In this document: in pieces, positions 16,300 through 25,629 of the stretch
How positions within the stretch are numbered: position 1 is the first letter of the stretch
Layout of the letters: every line of letters begins with the position of its first letter
Assembly (NCBI GenBank): GCA_009782615.1
Contig: WRIS01000005.1
Span: 1 to 64,000, forward strand
Length of the DNA stretch: 64,000 bases
Direction: 5' to 3'
From: Eggerthellaceae bacterium
GTDB taxonomy: Bacteria; Actinomycetota; Coriobacteriia; Coriobacteriales; Eggerthellaceae
Position numbers and translations under genes: made by a program
Notes under the pieces: generated by a model
Seen by the model: the letters and a program-made list of their open reading frames with translations, nothing else
The model's database searches: none
What the model was told of the DNA's origin: nothing

Positions 16300-17571
16300 A
16301 TGAATCCGGTAATAGTTATACCCACCTATGTATCTGCGCGTCGACGCAAAGAGGGTGGTAACGTCTTAACTACTTACGACCACACAACACCCATAACCCA
16401 GCTTGGCGAACTGCCTCGTTGCTTGGAATCGCTCAGGCAAGTCATTGACGTTGGTCCGATTATTATTTTGGTAGTAAGCGAGCCAGGTATTGAAGTTCAG
16501 GCTGCGGAAAAGATTCAAAAAGTTGCTTTGAAGTATTCCGACCTCGATATTGTGGTAGTGGGTGCTCCTGAACATGCGTTGATTCAGCAACGTATGGAAC
16601 AGTTGGGGTTGGGCAAACTGCAAACGGAAATCGCGCTTTCGAGCTATGGCGCCCTGCGCAATCTTGGCTTGGTCGTTGCCAACACCTTAGGCTTCGATGC
16701 CGTTGTTTTCATTGACGATGATGAAGTAATTGAAGACCCCGAATTTTTGCATAACGCGATGTATGGCATGGGGAAACTCACGAAGAAGGGCATTCCGATT
16801 CTTGTTAAGACGGGCTTTTTCTTTAATTCCTACGGAAGTTTCTTGTCGGCGAGCCAAGACATGTGGTATAACCGCTTTTGGCAGCAGGGCAAGGCGTTCA
16901 ACAAGTGGATTTCACACGCGATGCGAGGACCGCGACTTTCGCGTTCGAATTATGTGTGCGGCGGCTGCTTGGTGTTGCACAAAGAAGCGTTTAAGCGCTT
17001 GAGTTTTGACCCATGGATAACGCGGGGTGAAGATTTAGACTACATGCTCAATCTGCGCATGTATGGTTCGGATGTGTGGTTCGATAACCAATGGAGCCTT
17101 TCGCATCGACCTCCCGCGACTCCGAGTGAGGGTACGCGTTTTCGCCAAGACATCTATCGCTGGCTCTATGAATTTCGCAAGTTGGAATATAGCCGTACTC
17201 AGATAGACCTTTTGCAGGTAAAAACTTCTTCGCTTGAGCCGTATCCAGGACCCTTTCTTGAGCCAGGTATTCTCAATCGCATTCGCCTGACGGCGTTCTT
17301 GCGCTCTTTGGCACGACCCGACAAGAAAGCGTATCGCAAAGCTGCCAAAGCAGCGACGGGTGAAGCGACCCTTTTCGCGCAGCGCCATTGTTCGAAGTAT
17401 TTTGAGTTCCAGTTTGTGTGGCCCGAAATCATGACGCGCATGGAAAACGACACGATTCTCACGACCGCTCTTGTGCGCTCCATCACGCAGCGTCAAGCGA
17501 TAATACATTCAGGCTCAACGGGAATCGACCCTGGTTCAACGAGCGAGATTCGCCTTAATGTTGCAGAATAG
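16300..17571 (+). CDS. Glycosyltransferase family 2-like protein
   Basis: This protein has 424 residues from ATG 16300 (MNPVIVIPTYVSARRR), preceded by AAAGGAAAAG; an upstream in-frame ATG lacks a good RBS. The GT-A features are the VIVIPTY opening strand, the metal-binding run FIDDDEVIEDPEFL (about 143-156), and the acceptor-side motif NYVCGGCLVLHKEAF followed by RGEDLDYMLNLRM (about 245-253), the usual E-D pair. The segment after about 300 is alpha-helical and unlike small GT2 enzymes. No membrane segment is seen. The donor and acceptor are unknown; a wall or exopolysaccharide role is possible. TSUP starts 4 bases after the stop, suggesting cotranscription. Confidence 0.82.
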   Translation: MNPVIVIPTYVSARRRKEGGNVLTTYDHTTPITQLGELPRCLESLRQVIDVGPIIILVVSEPGIEVQAAEKIQKVALKYSDLDIVVVGAPEHALIQQRMEQLGLGKLQTEIALSSYGALRNLGLVVANTLGFDAVVFIDDDEVIEDPEFLHNAMYGMGKLTKKGIPILVKTGFFFNSYGSFLSASQDMWYNRFWQQGKAFNKWISHAMRGPRLSRSNYVCGGCLVLHKEAFKRLSFDPWITRGEDLDYMLNLRMYGSDVWFDNQWSLSHRPPATPSEGTRFRQDIYRWLYEFRKLEYSRTQIDLLQVKTSSLEPYPGPFLEPGILNRIRLTAFLRSLARPDKKAYRKAAKAATGEATLFAQRHCSKYFEFQFVWPEIMTRMENDTILTTALVRSITQRQAIIHSGSTGIDPGSTSEIRLNVAE

Positions 17572-17574
17572 TCT

Positions 17575-18429
17575 ATGGATTTTTTCCTATCAGTTTTTCT
17601 GCTTGCCGCAGTCGGGTTTTTAATCGGGATTTTTTCAGGCTTGTTGGGCATTGGCGGTGGCACGGTGATGGTGCCTGCCTTTCGCCTTATTTTCGGAATG
17701 AGCGCCCTTGCCTCAACGGCGACTTCCCTGTTTGTCATTATTCCCACATCCCTGTCAGGTGCGATTACGCGCATTCACCAAAAGACGTGCATTTTTTCGC
17801 TTGGAGTTGCGGCTGGGCTTGGTGGGGCGCTTACTTCTGCGCTTGGCGTGTGGCTTGCTGCGCATTCTCCTTCGTGGCTTGTGATGGTGGTTGCGGCGGC
17901 GGTCATCGCATATTCGGCGCTGAATATGTTCACCAAGGCTTTCAAGTTGAAGGGCGAAGGTGCGGTTGCGGGCTTGGATGGGGAGAGCGCGGTTGGTGAT
18001 GCGGGCACGGGGGAAAGCGCGGCTGGTGTCGCGGGCGCGGGCGACGGTGTGACGAAAAAGCAACTGCTTTGGGGCTTTGCCATTGGTTTTGTTGCGGGGC
18101 TTGTTGCAGGTTATGTTGGTGTGGGCGGAGGCTTTTTGATGATTCCCTTGATGATTTCGATTCTGGGGCTTTCCATGAAAGATGCTTCGGGCACTTCTTT
18201 GGTTGCCATGATTATTTTGGTTATTCCAGCTGTGATTGAGCAGGCCTTTTTGGGTAATATCGACTTTATTGCGGGCGTCGTTGTGGTGGCGGGTTCTGTT
18301 CCTGGAGCCATTGTCGGCGCGCATTTCGTGAAAAGAATACCTGAACGTGCGCTGCGGTTCGTGTTCAGTGGCTTTCTCCTTGTTGCCGCAGCTCTTCTTG
18401 CGCTCAACGAGCTGAGTCTTTTCGGTTAA
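17575..18429 (+). CDS. TSUP-family (TauE/SafE) anion exporter
   Basis: This 284-residue membrane protein has about eight helices in two repeats. The repeats share the signature G-x-GGG: GIFSGLLGIGGGTVMVPAF (about 19-37) and GYVGVGGGFLMIPLMI (about 178-193). Between them lies a Gly/Ala/Glu-rich low-complexity linker of about 40 residues (about 123-165) that is longer than usual. TSUP proteins export sulfite, sulfoacetate or related sulfur anions, or other organic anions; the specific substrate cannot be read. It is directly downstream of the glycosyltransferase. Confidence 0.9.
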   Translation: MDFFLSVFLLAAVGFLIGIFSGLLGIGGGTVMVPAFRLIFGMSALASTATSLFVIIPTSLSGAITRIHQKTCIFSLGVAAGLGGALTSALGVWLAAHSPSWLVMVVAAAVIAYSALNMFTKAFKLKGEGAVAGLDGESAVGDAGTGESAAGVAGAGDGVTKKQLLWGFAIGFVAGLVAGYVGVGGGFLMIPLMISILGLSMKDASGTSLVAMIILVIPAVIEQAFLGNIDFIAGVVVVAGSVPGAIVGAHFVKRIPERALRFVFSGFLLVAAALLALNELSLFG

Positions 18430-18501
18430 ACTGAAGAGGTGACGCAGAGGGGCGAGGGGCGCGCACGGCATAAAACAGCGTACGGCACAGAGCGGCGCAC
18501 G

Positions 18502-18520
18502 GCACGGTGCAGCACCGTGC
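18502..18520. repeat. Short perfect inverted repeat upstream of the sensor kinase
   Basis: GCACGGTGC and GCACCGTGC flank a single A. The preceding 60 bases are built of GGCAC/GGCGC repeats. There is no T tract, so it is more likely an operator-like dyad or a repeat remnant than a terminator. Confidence 0.4.
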
Positions 18521-18570
18521 AACGGGCGACAATTAAAGGGTAGCACGACGATTTACGAGGGGCTTTTACT

Positions 18571-19902
18571 ATGGCAGCATCAAAAGAGGAAAAGCGCTAC
18601 AATTCGCATCTTCCCCGTTTCTTTACTTTAGAAATGCTGATGTTCACCCTTTCCCTGTTTTCGGGTGCGGTCTTGTTGTGGGCGCTTTTGCAGCCTTTCA
18701 ACATTCTTTTTGTTTCGGCGGCAGGTATTGCCTTTACGCTTTCGCTGATAATTGTCGTGCGCCTGCTTATGGATCCCGACAGTGTGCGCGCACACCAGAC
18801 TGACTCGATGTTGAAACTGGCAAGTCAGATGCTTGCGTGTATGAACAAGGGGCTTGACGAAGTGTCTGCTCAAAAGATTTGTGACCTTCTTTTGCCCGCG
18901 ACGGGGGCTGTTGCCGTCGCTATTACTAATGAAGAATGTATTTTGGGATATGCGGGTATCGACAGGGAATCGAATGTGTCGGGGAGTAAGGTTCGCACGC
19001 AAGCGACGCGGGCGACTATCAAAGATGGCCAGATGCGGATACTGCTGTCCCCCGAAGACATCGGTTTTCCGAGCCTTTTGAGCAATATTCAAGCTGCTAT
19101 CATTGTGCCTTTGTCGGTGGGAGGCCGTGCGGCGGGGACCCTGAAGTTTTACTATCGACGCGCGCGGCACATCAGCGAAGCACAAAAGTCGATTGCCGAA
19201 GGTTTGGGGAAGTTGCTCTCGACCCAGATGGCGGCATCTGAACTCGAACAGCAGACAAAGCTGGCAACTAGCATGGAACTCAAAGCGCTTCAAAGCCAGA
19301 TAAACCCCCATTTTTTGTTTAATACTATCAACACCATAGCCTCGTTGGTTCGCACAAATCCCCAGCAGGCGCGTATGCTTTTGCGGGAATTTGCCGTCTT
19401 TTACCGCAGGACGCTCGAAGATTCTGCCGAACTCATTTTGTTCTCGCGCGAAATCGAACAAACACTGCGCTATTTTTCTTTCGAGGTTGCCCGTTTCGGC
19501 GAGGACAGAATCGGTATCGAAGTGGATTTAGACCCAGTGGTTGAGGATTTGATGGTCCCCCCTTTCCTTATCCAGCCCCTTGTTGAAAATGCGGTGCGCC
19601 ACGCGCTTCCTTCCGAAGGAAAACTCGAAATTGAGGTGAGCGGGGAAGCGAAAGGCGAAGATGTATATGTACGCATCAAAGACAATGGCGTAGGAATGAG
19701 CGAAGAAACATGCAAGAACATCTTGAGCGCTAAATCGGCTACGGGTTTGGGCATTGCGGTTGGCAACGTGAACGACCGCATCAAAGGATACTTTGGGTCG
19801 GATACTCACATGGAAGTTGAAAGCCAATTAGGTGCAGGAACAACCATTACCCTTGTTTTGAAGAGCGCCTTAACGTCGCGCTCGGGGGTAGAGGGTGCTT
19901 AG
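18571..19902 (+). CDS. LytS-type sensor histidine kinase
   Basis: This 443-residue kinase has two N-terminal helices (about 20-40 and 46-66), a GAF-like sensory region (about 80-215) and a short coiled linker. The His_kinase domain has its phosphoacceptor in LQSQINPHFLFNTINTI (about residue 246). The ATPase domain has N-box LVENAVRHALP, G1 DNGVGM and G2 GLGIAVGN. The NPHFLFN motif is diagnostic of the LytS/YehU class. The cognate regulator is most likely the LytTR protein encoded convergently just downstream. An ATG start with GAGGGG upstream is reasonable. Confidence 0.92.
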   Translation: MAASKEEKRYNSHLPRFFTLEMLMFTLSLFSGAVLLWALLQPFNILFVSAAGIAFTLSLIIVVRLLMDPDSVRAHQTDSMLKLASQMLACMNKGLDEVSAQKICDLLLPATGAVAVAITNEECILGYAGIDRESNVSGSKVRTQATRATIKDGQMRILLSPEDIGFPSLLSNIQAAIIVPLSVGGRAAGTLKFYYRRARHISEAQKSIAEGLGKLLSTQMAASELEQQTKLATSMELKALQSQINPHFLFNTINTIASLVRTNPQQARMLLREFAVFYRRTLEDSAELILFSREIEQTLRYFSFEVARFGEDRIGIEVDLDPVVEDLMVPPFLIQPLVENAVRHALPSEGKLEIEVSGEAKGEDVYVRIKDNGVGMSEETCKNILSAKSATGLGIAVGNVNDRIKGYFGSDTHMEVESQLGAGTTITLVLKSALTSRSGVEGA

Positions 19903-19969
19903 AGTCCTAGAGCCCCTGGTTTAAACCCAACCTAGAAGACGAACGGCGATTATTTCGAAACAATCAGTC

Positions 19970-20683
19970 TTAGAGTCCCAAGGCTTTTTTCAGGGATGAA
20001 ACGCGCCGCCTGGAAACGGGTATCTTTTCATCGGTGCCGTTTAAGGTAAGAAGCAGCGTTCCCCCTGAAACCGATTCAATTTCTTCAACAAGGGAAAGAT
20101 TCACCAAGTAACCACGATGTACGCGGAAAAATCCGTGTCCATCCAGACGTTTTTCCAGCTGCGCCAAACTGACGGTTGAAAAATAACGGTCGGAATCGGT
20201 CTGGAGATAGGCGTAATCGTCGCGTGCCATAACAAAGCGAATTTTGTCGATGCCGATAAGTATTTTCTTGCCGCCCTTTTCAACAGGGATGCGCTCAGAA
20301 CGCTGAGCTTTCGCATGAAGCGACACGTGTTCGCGGACGCGCGCAACGGCTTGTGCCAAGCGGTCGGTTTCAACTGGCTTCACCAGGTAGTCGATGGCGC
20401 TTACCTTGAAAGCGTCGAGGGCAAATTCGCTGTACGCGGTGACAAACACCACCGCAGGAGGAAATTTCAGGCGCTGAAGGGCATCGGCAAGCTGTAAGCC
20501 CGTTGCTTCAGGCATGTTGATGTCAAGGAATATCACGTCGCAGGGATGTTCTTTCAGCTTTTCGATGGCGTCGCGAACACTTGCCGCTTCGGCGACGATT
20601 TCGGTTTGTGCGAGTTCATCAAGCAGATATTTAAGTTCTGAGCGCGCAGGGGCTTCGTCATCAACAATAATTGCCTTCAACAC
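19970..20683 (-). CDS. LytTR-family response regulator
   Basis: This 237-residue regulator has a receiver domain (about 1-120) with acidic pocket DDE at 8-10, phosphoacceptor D54 in VIFLDINMP, conserved T/S in FVTAYSEFALDAF and lysine in YLVKPVE. The DNA-binding LytTR domain (about 135-237) shows IRFVMARDDYAYLQT, FFRVHRGYLVNL and a terminal PVSRRR. It pairs functionally with the LytS-type kinase, with which it is convergent across a 67-base gap rather than in the usual tandem operon. Targets are unknown; this class commonly controls surface or carbon-uptake genes. Confidence 0.92.
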   Translation of the reverse strand: MLKAIIVDDEAPARSELKYLLDELAQTEIVAEAASVRDAIEKLKEHPCDVIFLDINMPEATGLQLADALQRLKFPPAVVFVTAYSEFALDAFKVSAIDYLVKPVETDRLAQAVARVREHVSLHAKAQRSERIPVEKGGKKILIGIDKIRFVMARDDYAYLQTDSDRYFSTVSLAQLEKRLDGHGFFRVHRGYLVNLSLVEEIESVSGGTLLLTLNGTDEKIPVSRRRVSSLKKALGL

Positions 20684-21014
20684 TGTTTTGCCTCCAAATC
20701 AACACCCCTGTGCTTGTTTACAAGGGGATAACTTCTGAGGAAATTATAAAACAAGAAAGCTATCCTGCTAAAAATTCGCAGAAGCAACGTTATGACACCG
20801 TGCGATAGGTTCTACGAGCGGTGAAATAACGGAACCTTTGCGAAAAAGCGGCGTTCAGGTGTTCCCTTTGCTAAAATAGGCAGGCTATGCTGAAAACTGG
20901 GTCGGAAGCTTCGTTTGAAGCTTGGCTGGAAGCAGTGTTTAAGACGGTGCCTGAAACCGCGTTGGAAGTCAGGTTCAAATAAAGGGGTTTTCGTGAGAAG
21001 CGAAAGAGGGAAAC
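20684..21014. other. Intergenic region between lytTR and pgi with a possible 31-codon ORF
   Basis: This 331-base gap carries the divergent promoters of the LytTR gene (-) and pgi (+). A small open frame runs from ATG 20887 to TAA 20982 (MLKTGSEASFEAWLEAVFK..., 31 residues). It could form an amphipathic helix but has no convincing RBS. TAAAAT at about 20874, just upstream, could be a -10. I see no RNA gene or terminator. Confidence 0.35.
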
Positions 21015-22808
21015 ATGCTCATTGGTGAAGTGGAAAAGCTTTATCCTTCTGCAAAATCTTTAGTGAAAGAAAAAGTGGCGAGCCGTATTTTTCGCAAGGA
21101 CGCAGCGCTGTTTGATTTTTCTGACCAAGCGTGCGCGGTGGCGCAAAATCGTATGGGATGGACAGATTTAGCAAGTAATCCTCCCCTGAAGCTGCAGGCT
21201 ATTAAGGATTTTGCGAACGAAGTTCTTGCGCAGGGTATAAAGACCATTGTGCTCATCGGACAGGGCGGTTCAACACAGGCACCCATGTCTATCACGAAAT
21301 ATAATAAGCCCGATTCGTATCACCAAGTTGCGTTTCGCACGCTTGATTCGGTGTCACCCGTGCGAGTTCGTGAACTCTTTGCAGAAGCAGAACTAAAATC
21401 AACCCTATTCATTGTTTCTTCGAAGAGTGGCTCTACGATTGAGCCTCGTCTTGCTCTGCGGGCGGTTCGCAAAGAATTGGCGCAGGTCATGGATGCGGCA
21501 GAAATCGCACAACACTTTGTTGCGATTACCGATGCCGATTCTGAACTCGAAAAGCAAGCAAAAGAAGAAGGTTGGCTTGCGGTGTTTTCGGGAGAATCAA
21601 GTGTCGGCGGACGCTTTTCGGCGCTTTCGGTTTTCGGTTTGTTGCCTGCTGCTTTGGCGGGCATCGACATTGATGACTTTATTGCGCATGCTCTTGAAGC
21701 GGAAAAGCGCTGCTCTGAGGACGCTATCGACAATCCCGCTATTGGTTTGGCGGCATTTTTGTACGACAACTATCTGCTCGGGCGCGACAAATTCAGCTTC
21801 CTTACTCCGAAGCGTGGACGCGTGTTTGGGCTTTGGATTGAACAGTTGGTCGCCGAAAGTCTGGGCAAAGACGGGCAGGGGATTCTTCCTAACATTGAAC
21901 TTGATGCCCTGATGCTTTCGCACGATACGGGGGATCGCAGTGCGATTGTGTATCAAACCAAGACCGACTTGTGGGACGAGCGCAAGAATTTCGAAATGGG
22001 ACTTACCTATATCGACAACGCAATTCCGCGCGTTAATTTCAAAATCGACAGCGTCGCGGAACTCGCGGAGCATTTTGTGATGTGGGAATACGCTATTACC
22101 ATGTGCGGTTATCTCATGAAGCTGTGCCCCTTTGATGAACCTGACGTGTCCTCGGCAAAAGAAGCGGTACTCGGTATTCTTAAAGAAGGGCAGCCGACGC
22201 CCGATTTTATCGAAGCCCATATTGGGGAAATTCACACGGGAGCAATCGAAATTACCTTGGCGCCGTGTTTTGCGCATACGCACGATTTGCAAAGTGCGCT
22301 GAGAGCATTTTTTGATTCCATCGGGGCGGGAGACTATTTCGCGCTTAATGCGTTTTTGCCGTTTACGGGTGAGGGGCGCAGGGAAGCGCTCGAAAATATT
22401 CGTCATGCGGTGGGCGATAAGCGCAGCGTTGCTTCTTGCTTGGAAGTGGGTCCGCGCTATCTGCACTCTACGGGGCAATTCCAAAAGGGCGGGCCTAACA
22501 AGGGCGCGTTTTTGATTGTGTCTGCCGATGAACTGAAAGACATCCCTCTTGAGGGCGAGGCGCAAAGCTTAGGAGCGCTTGCGAAAGCGCAGGCTGCAGG
22601 TGATTTGAAGGTTCTTGTTGAACGTGGTCGTCGGTGTATCCACTTGCATTTGCCCGACAATTCTGGTGTAACGCTGCGTGTTTTGTCCGACCTTATTGTG
22701 AAAACTCTTGAAGAACTTGCTCAGGAACGGGCTTTAAGTGGCTCATTTGGCGAAGGCGTTCGGGACAAGGTGAAGTCGGCTACGGATTCGTCTGCAAACA
22801 ACTCGTGA
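21015..22808 (+). CDS. pgi: Glucose-6-phosphate isomerase
   Basis: This enzyme interconverts glucose 6-phosphate and fructose 6-phosphate in glycolysis and gluconeogenesis. The 597-residue protein has the SIS-type sugar-phosphate-binding segments TIVLIGQGGSTQAPMS (about 76-91) and FIVSSKSGSTIEP (about 135-147). The second half has GRFSALSVFGLLPAALAG, ESLGKDGQGILP and the C-terminal GGPNKGAFLIVS. It resembles the PGI half of transaldolase-PGI fusions and its length slightly exceeds typical PGI (about 550). The RBS AGAGGGAAAC precedes the ATG. Its stop overlaps the GTG start of hypF by four bases (GTGA), an unexpected pairing of glycolytic and hydrogenase-maturation genes. Confidence 0.92.
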   Translation: MLIGEVEKLYPSAKSLVKEKVASRIFRKDAALFDFSDQACAVAQNRMGWTDLASNPPLKLQAIKDFANEVLAQGIKTIVLIGQGGSTQAPMSITKYNKPDSYHQVAFRTLDSVSPVRVRELFAEAELKSTLFIVSSKSGSTIEPRLALRAVRKELAQVMDAAEIAQHFVAITDADSELEKQAKEEGWLAVFSGESSVGGRFSALSVFGLLPAALAGIDIDDFIAHALEAEKRCSEDAIDNPAIGLAAFLYDNYLLGRDKFSFLTPKRGRVFGLWIEQLVAESLGKDGQGILPNIELDALMLSHDTGDRSAIVYQTKTDLWDERKNFEMGLTYIDNAIPRVNFKIDSVAELAEHFVMWEYAITMCGYLMKLCPFDEPDVSSAKEAVLGILKEGQPTPDFIEAHIGEIHTGAIEITLAPCFAHTHDLQSALRAFFDSIGAGDYFALNAFLPFTGEGRREALENIRHAVGDKRSVASCLEVGPRYLHSTGQFQKGGPNKGAFLIVSADELKDIPLEGEAQSLGALAKAQAAGDLKVLVERGRRCIHLHLPDNSGVTLRVLSDLIVKTLEELAQERALSGSFGEGVRDKVKSATDSSANNS

Positions 22809-25267
22809 TTGAAGCGATAAACATCCACGTAAAAGGGGTTGTGCAAGGGGTTGGTTTTCGCCCCTTCGTGTATCGCCTTGCAAAACGCTATCTTGTTAAT
22901 GGTTGGGTGCTCAATGCGGCTGATGGGGTGTTTATTCATGCGGAAGCTGAGGCAAAACTTCTCGATGAATTTGTGATGGAAATATCGGAAAATCCACCGA
23001 GCGCCTCTCAGGTTGATGAAATCGAAATACACGAAGTACCCTTAGAAGGATTTAGTTCTTTTGAGATTCGCTTCTCGGATGAGGCCACGGTGGAAAAAAC
23101 GACGCTTATATCACCTGATCTGGCAGCGTGTGACGACTGCGTGCGAGAACTTTTCGATGAAGAGAATCGCCGCTATCGCTACCCCTTCATCAACTGCACT
23201 AATTGCGGTCCGCGTTTTACGATTATTGATGGACTTCCCTATGACCGCAAAAGCACGTCAATGAGGGATTTCCCGCTGTGTCTGCAGTGCCAAAGCGAAT
23301 ATGATGACCCTCTGGATCGTCGTTTTCACGCGCAGCCCAATGCATGTTTTGCCTGTGGGCCCCATCTTTCGTGGCGGGAAACGCAAAGTGAAGCGCACGG
23401 TGCAGCTGAAGGCGAAGCTCAAAGGGAAGCGCGTGAGGCATCTTTCCCGATTGAATGGGGAGACACCCAAGAAAAAAGCGATGCCATAATCGAACGCGCC
23501 CTTAAATTCCTTCGTGCAGGTAAAATTCTTGCGGTCAAGGGGCTTGGCGGCTTTCATCTGGTTTGCGACGGAGAAAACCCGAACGCCCTTCAAGAACTTC
23601 GCGCGCGCAAACGGCGCAAAGGTCAGGCTTTTGCGGTGATGATGGACAGCCTTGCCATGGTACATCAGTTTTGTGCGGTGAACGAGGTAGAAGAAAAGAC
23701 TCTTGCCGAACCGCAGCGCCCCATCGTTCTGCTCAAAAAACGTGAGGGGGCTCAGTTTGCACCAGGCTTGGCAGATGGATTACCTGAACTTGGTGTGATG
23801 TTGCCCTATACGCCGATTCAGCATTTGTTGGCTCGTGATTTTGGGGGAATGCTTGTTATGACCTCGGGCAACATCCACGATGAGCCAATCGTGACCGATG
23901 ACGAAGAAGCCTATCAGCATTTGGGGCAGGTGGCGGATGCAATTCTTGGGCATAATCGTGCGATTCTTTCCCGCTATGACGATTCGGTGGTGCGTGTGCT
24001 TGCTTTAGGAAAAGATACTTCAGGGCAAGACTCATTCGCCCTCCAGTTTATCAGGCGCGCGCGTGGCTATGCACCGATGCCGCTGGCGTTGCCCGATGCA
24101 GCACACTCTGAATCTCTTTTTGCAACTGGTCCCGAACAGAAGAACACGTTTTGCATGACGCGCGGTGCGGAAGCTTTTGTGTCGCAGCATATTGGCGATA
24201 TGGAAAACGCCGAGACTTTCGATGCCTGGCTTGCGGCAAAGAAACGCTACGAAGCTTTGTTTGAGATAAACCCCGAGCGCCTTGCTTGCGACCTTCATCC
24301 TGAATATCTTACGAGTAAGTGGGTACACGAACAAAAAGGCTTTGTTGCTGACGTTGCCGCTGTTGAGCCTGTTGGCAGTGAGGTTGTCGTAGCCGAAAAT
24401 CGCATCATTTCCGTGCAGCACCATCATGCGCATATCGTTTCGGTTATGGCAGAGCACGACCTGAAAGAACCAACTATCGGCATCGCCTTTGACGGAACAG
24501 GCTATGGCGTTGATAAAAAGATTTGGGGTGGCGAGGTGCTCATCTGTAATATGAGCACGTTCGAGCGCTTTGCCAACTTCAGCTATGTTCCCATGCCTGG
24601 GGGAGCCGCTGCCATTAAGCACCCGCTTCGCATGGCATACGGGGTGCTTTGGGCATTTGACCTGCTTGAACATGAGGGAGCACTAAGCATCGTCAGTCGT
24701 TTGGGCGCACAAGCCACTCTGTGTTCTCAGATGATTGAAAAAACCTTAAACACACCCTTCACTTCTTCGGTCGGCAGGCTCTTTGATGCCGCTTCAGCGA
24801 TACTCGACATTTGTACTGAACCTCGCTACGAAGGCGAAGGCGCCATCTTGCTTGAGGCTGCCATAGGCACGCGAACAGGGGACGATGCCTACGGGATTGA
24901 CCTTCTCAAGAATGCCGCAACGAAAGAAAGCACGGCGCTCGATACGTCAGTTCTACTCCTAGACGGAGCCCCTTTGTTCAAATCCTTGCTTGACGATGTG
25001 GTGGCAGGCATTCCTGTTGCCACGATAGCGCTGCGATTCCACAATGCCTTCGTGCAGGCAATTGTTGATGTTTCCCGTATGGCAAGCATGGCATACGGCT
25101 TAGAAACCGTTGCCCTTTCAGGTGGGGTCTTTATGAACCGCTATTTGACCGAAACCTGCGTGAGCCACCTTGTGCGTGAAGGATTTACGGTCGCCATCAA
25201 CCGAGAGCTACCGCCCAACGATGGCTGCATTTCATACGGGCAAGCTGTGATAGCATCAGCAAAGTAG
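22805..25267 (+). CDS. hypF: Carbamoyltransferase HypF
   Basis: This 820-residue protein generates the thiocarbamate on HypE used to make the CN ligands of NiFe hydrogenases. All domains are present in order. The acylphosphatase domain (about 1-90) has VQGVGFRPFVYRLAK. Two zinc-finger motifs follow (CDDC...CTNC and CLQC...CFAC, about 105-185). The YrdC-like domain (about 215-410) has KGLGGFHLVCD. The Kae1-like carbamoyltransferase domain (about 500-820) has HHHAHIVSVMAEH, GIAFDGTGYG and LSGGVFMNRYL. The start is GTG 22805, overlapping the pgi stop. A low-complexity EAxREA insert (about 195-215) separates the zinc fingers from YrdC. Confidence 0.96.
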   Translation: MIEAINIHVKGVVQGVGFRPFVYRLAKRYLVNGWVLNAADGVFIHAEAEAKLLDEFVMEISENPPSASQVDEIEIHEVPLEGFSSFEIRFSDEATVEKTTLISPDLAACDDCVRELFDEENRRYRYPFINCTNCGPRFTIIDGLPYDRKSTSMRDFPLCLQCQSEYDDPLDRRFHAQPNACFACGPHLSWRETQSEAHGAAEGEAQREAREASFPIEWGDTQEKSDAIIERALKFLRAGKILAVKGLGGFHLVCDGENPNALQELRARKRRKGQAFAVMMDSLAMVHQFCAVNEVEEKTLAEPQRPIVLLKKREGAQFAPGLADGLPELGVMLPYTPIQHLLARDFGGMLVMTSGNIHDEPIVTDDEEAYQHLGQVADAILGHNRAILSRYDDSVVRVLALGKDTSGQDSFALQFIRRARGYAPMPLALPDAAHSESLFATGPEQKNTFCMTRGAEAFVSQHIGDMENAETFDAWLAAKKRYEALFEINPERLACDLHPEYLTSKWVHEQKGFVADVAAVEPVGSEVVVAENRIISVQHHHAHIVSVMAEHDLKEPTIGIAFDGTGYGVDKKIWGGEVLICNMSTFERFANFSYVPMPGGAAAIKHPLRMAYGVLWAFDLLEHEGALSIVSRLGAQATLCSQMIEKTLNTPFTSSVGRLFDAASAILDICTEPRYEGEGAILLEAAIGTRTGDDAYGIDLLKNAATKESTALDTSVLLLDGAPLFKSLLDDVVAGIPVATIALRFHNAFVQAIVDVSRMASMAYGLETVALSGGVFMNRYLTETCVSHLVREGFTVAINRELPPNDGCISYGQAVIASAK

Positions 25268-25304
25268 GAAAAAGTAGAAATTTAAGCAACGAAAGAGATA
25301 GCGT

Positions 25305-25598
25305 ATGTGTTTGGCGATACCTGCAAAGATTAGCAAGATAGATGCTGATAATTTGGCAACAGTCGACATTTTGGGTGTGACGCGCGAAGCTTCGATTGAT
25401 TTAACGCCGCAAGCGCGTGTGGGCGATTATGTGTTGATACACGCTGGGTTCGCCATTGAAGTGGTGAGCGAAGAGTATGCCCAGGAAACGCTCGACCTCA
25501 TCAACGAATTTCCCGAACTGGCGGCTGAGGGCATGGTTGAGGAAGCGGGAAGTGCTCCGACAGGCGGCCCTTCATTGGGCGCCCTGCTTTCCGAATAA
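25305..25598 (+). CDS. hypC: Hydrogenase assembly chaperone HypC
   Basis: This 97-residue chaperone has the invariant N-terminus MCLAIPAKI, whose Cys2 binds the Fe(CO)(CN)2 intermediate. The beta-barrel pattern VDILGVTREASIDL and VGDYVLIHAGFAIEVV follows. A C-terminal extension of about 20 residues (EEAGSAPTGGPSLGALL) is beyond the core. It forms the scaffold complex with HypD, encoded immediately downstream. It lies 37 bases after hypF. Confidence 0.96.
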   Translation: MCLAIPAKISKIDADNLATVDILGVTREASIDLTPQARVGDYVLIHAGFAIEVVSEEYAQETLDLINEFPELAAEGMVEEAGSAPTGGPSLGALLSE

Positions 25599-25629
25599 AA
25601 CACCTAAGGAAAAGGACAAAGGAAGAGCG

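Noticed and set aside
17755-18546. 263-codon open frame on the - strand
   Set aside because: It is antisense to the TSUP gene and composed of His/Asn/Arg-rich low-complexity sequence.
21597-22565. 322-codon open frame on the - strand
   Set aside because: It lies wholly antisense to pgi, is rich in Arg/Gln/His as expected of a shadow frame, and has no RBS.
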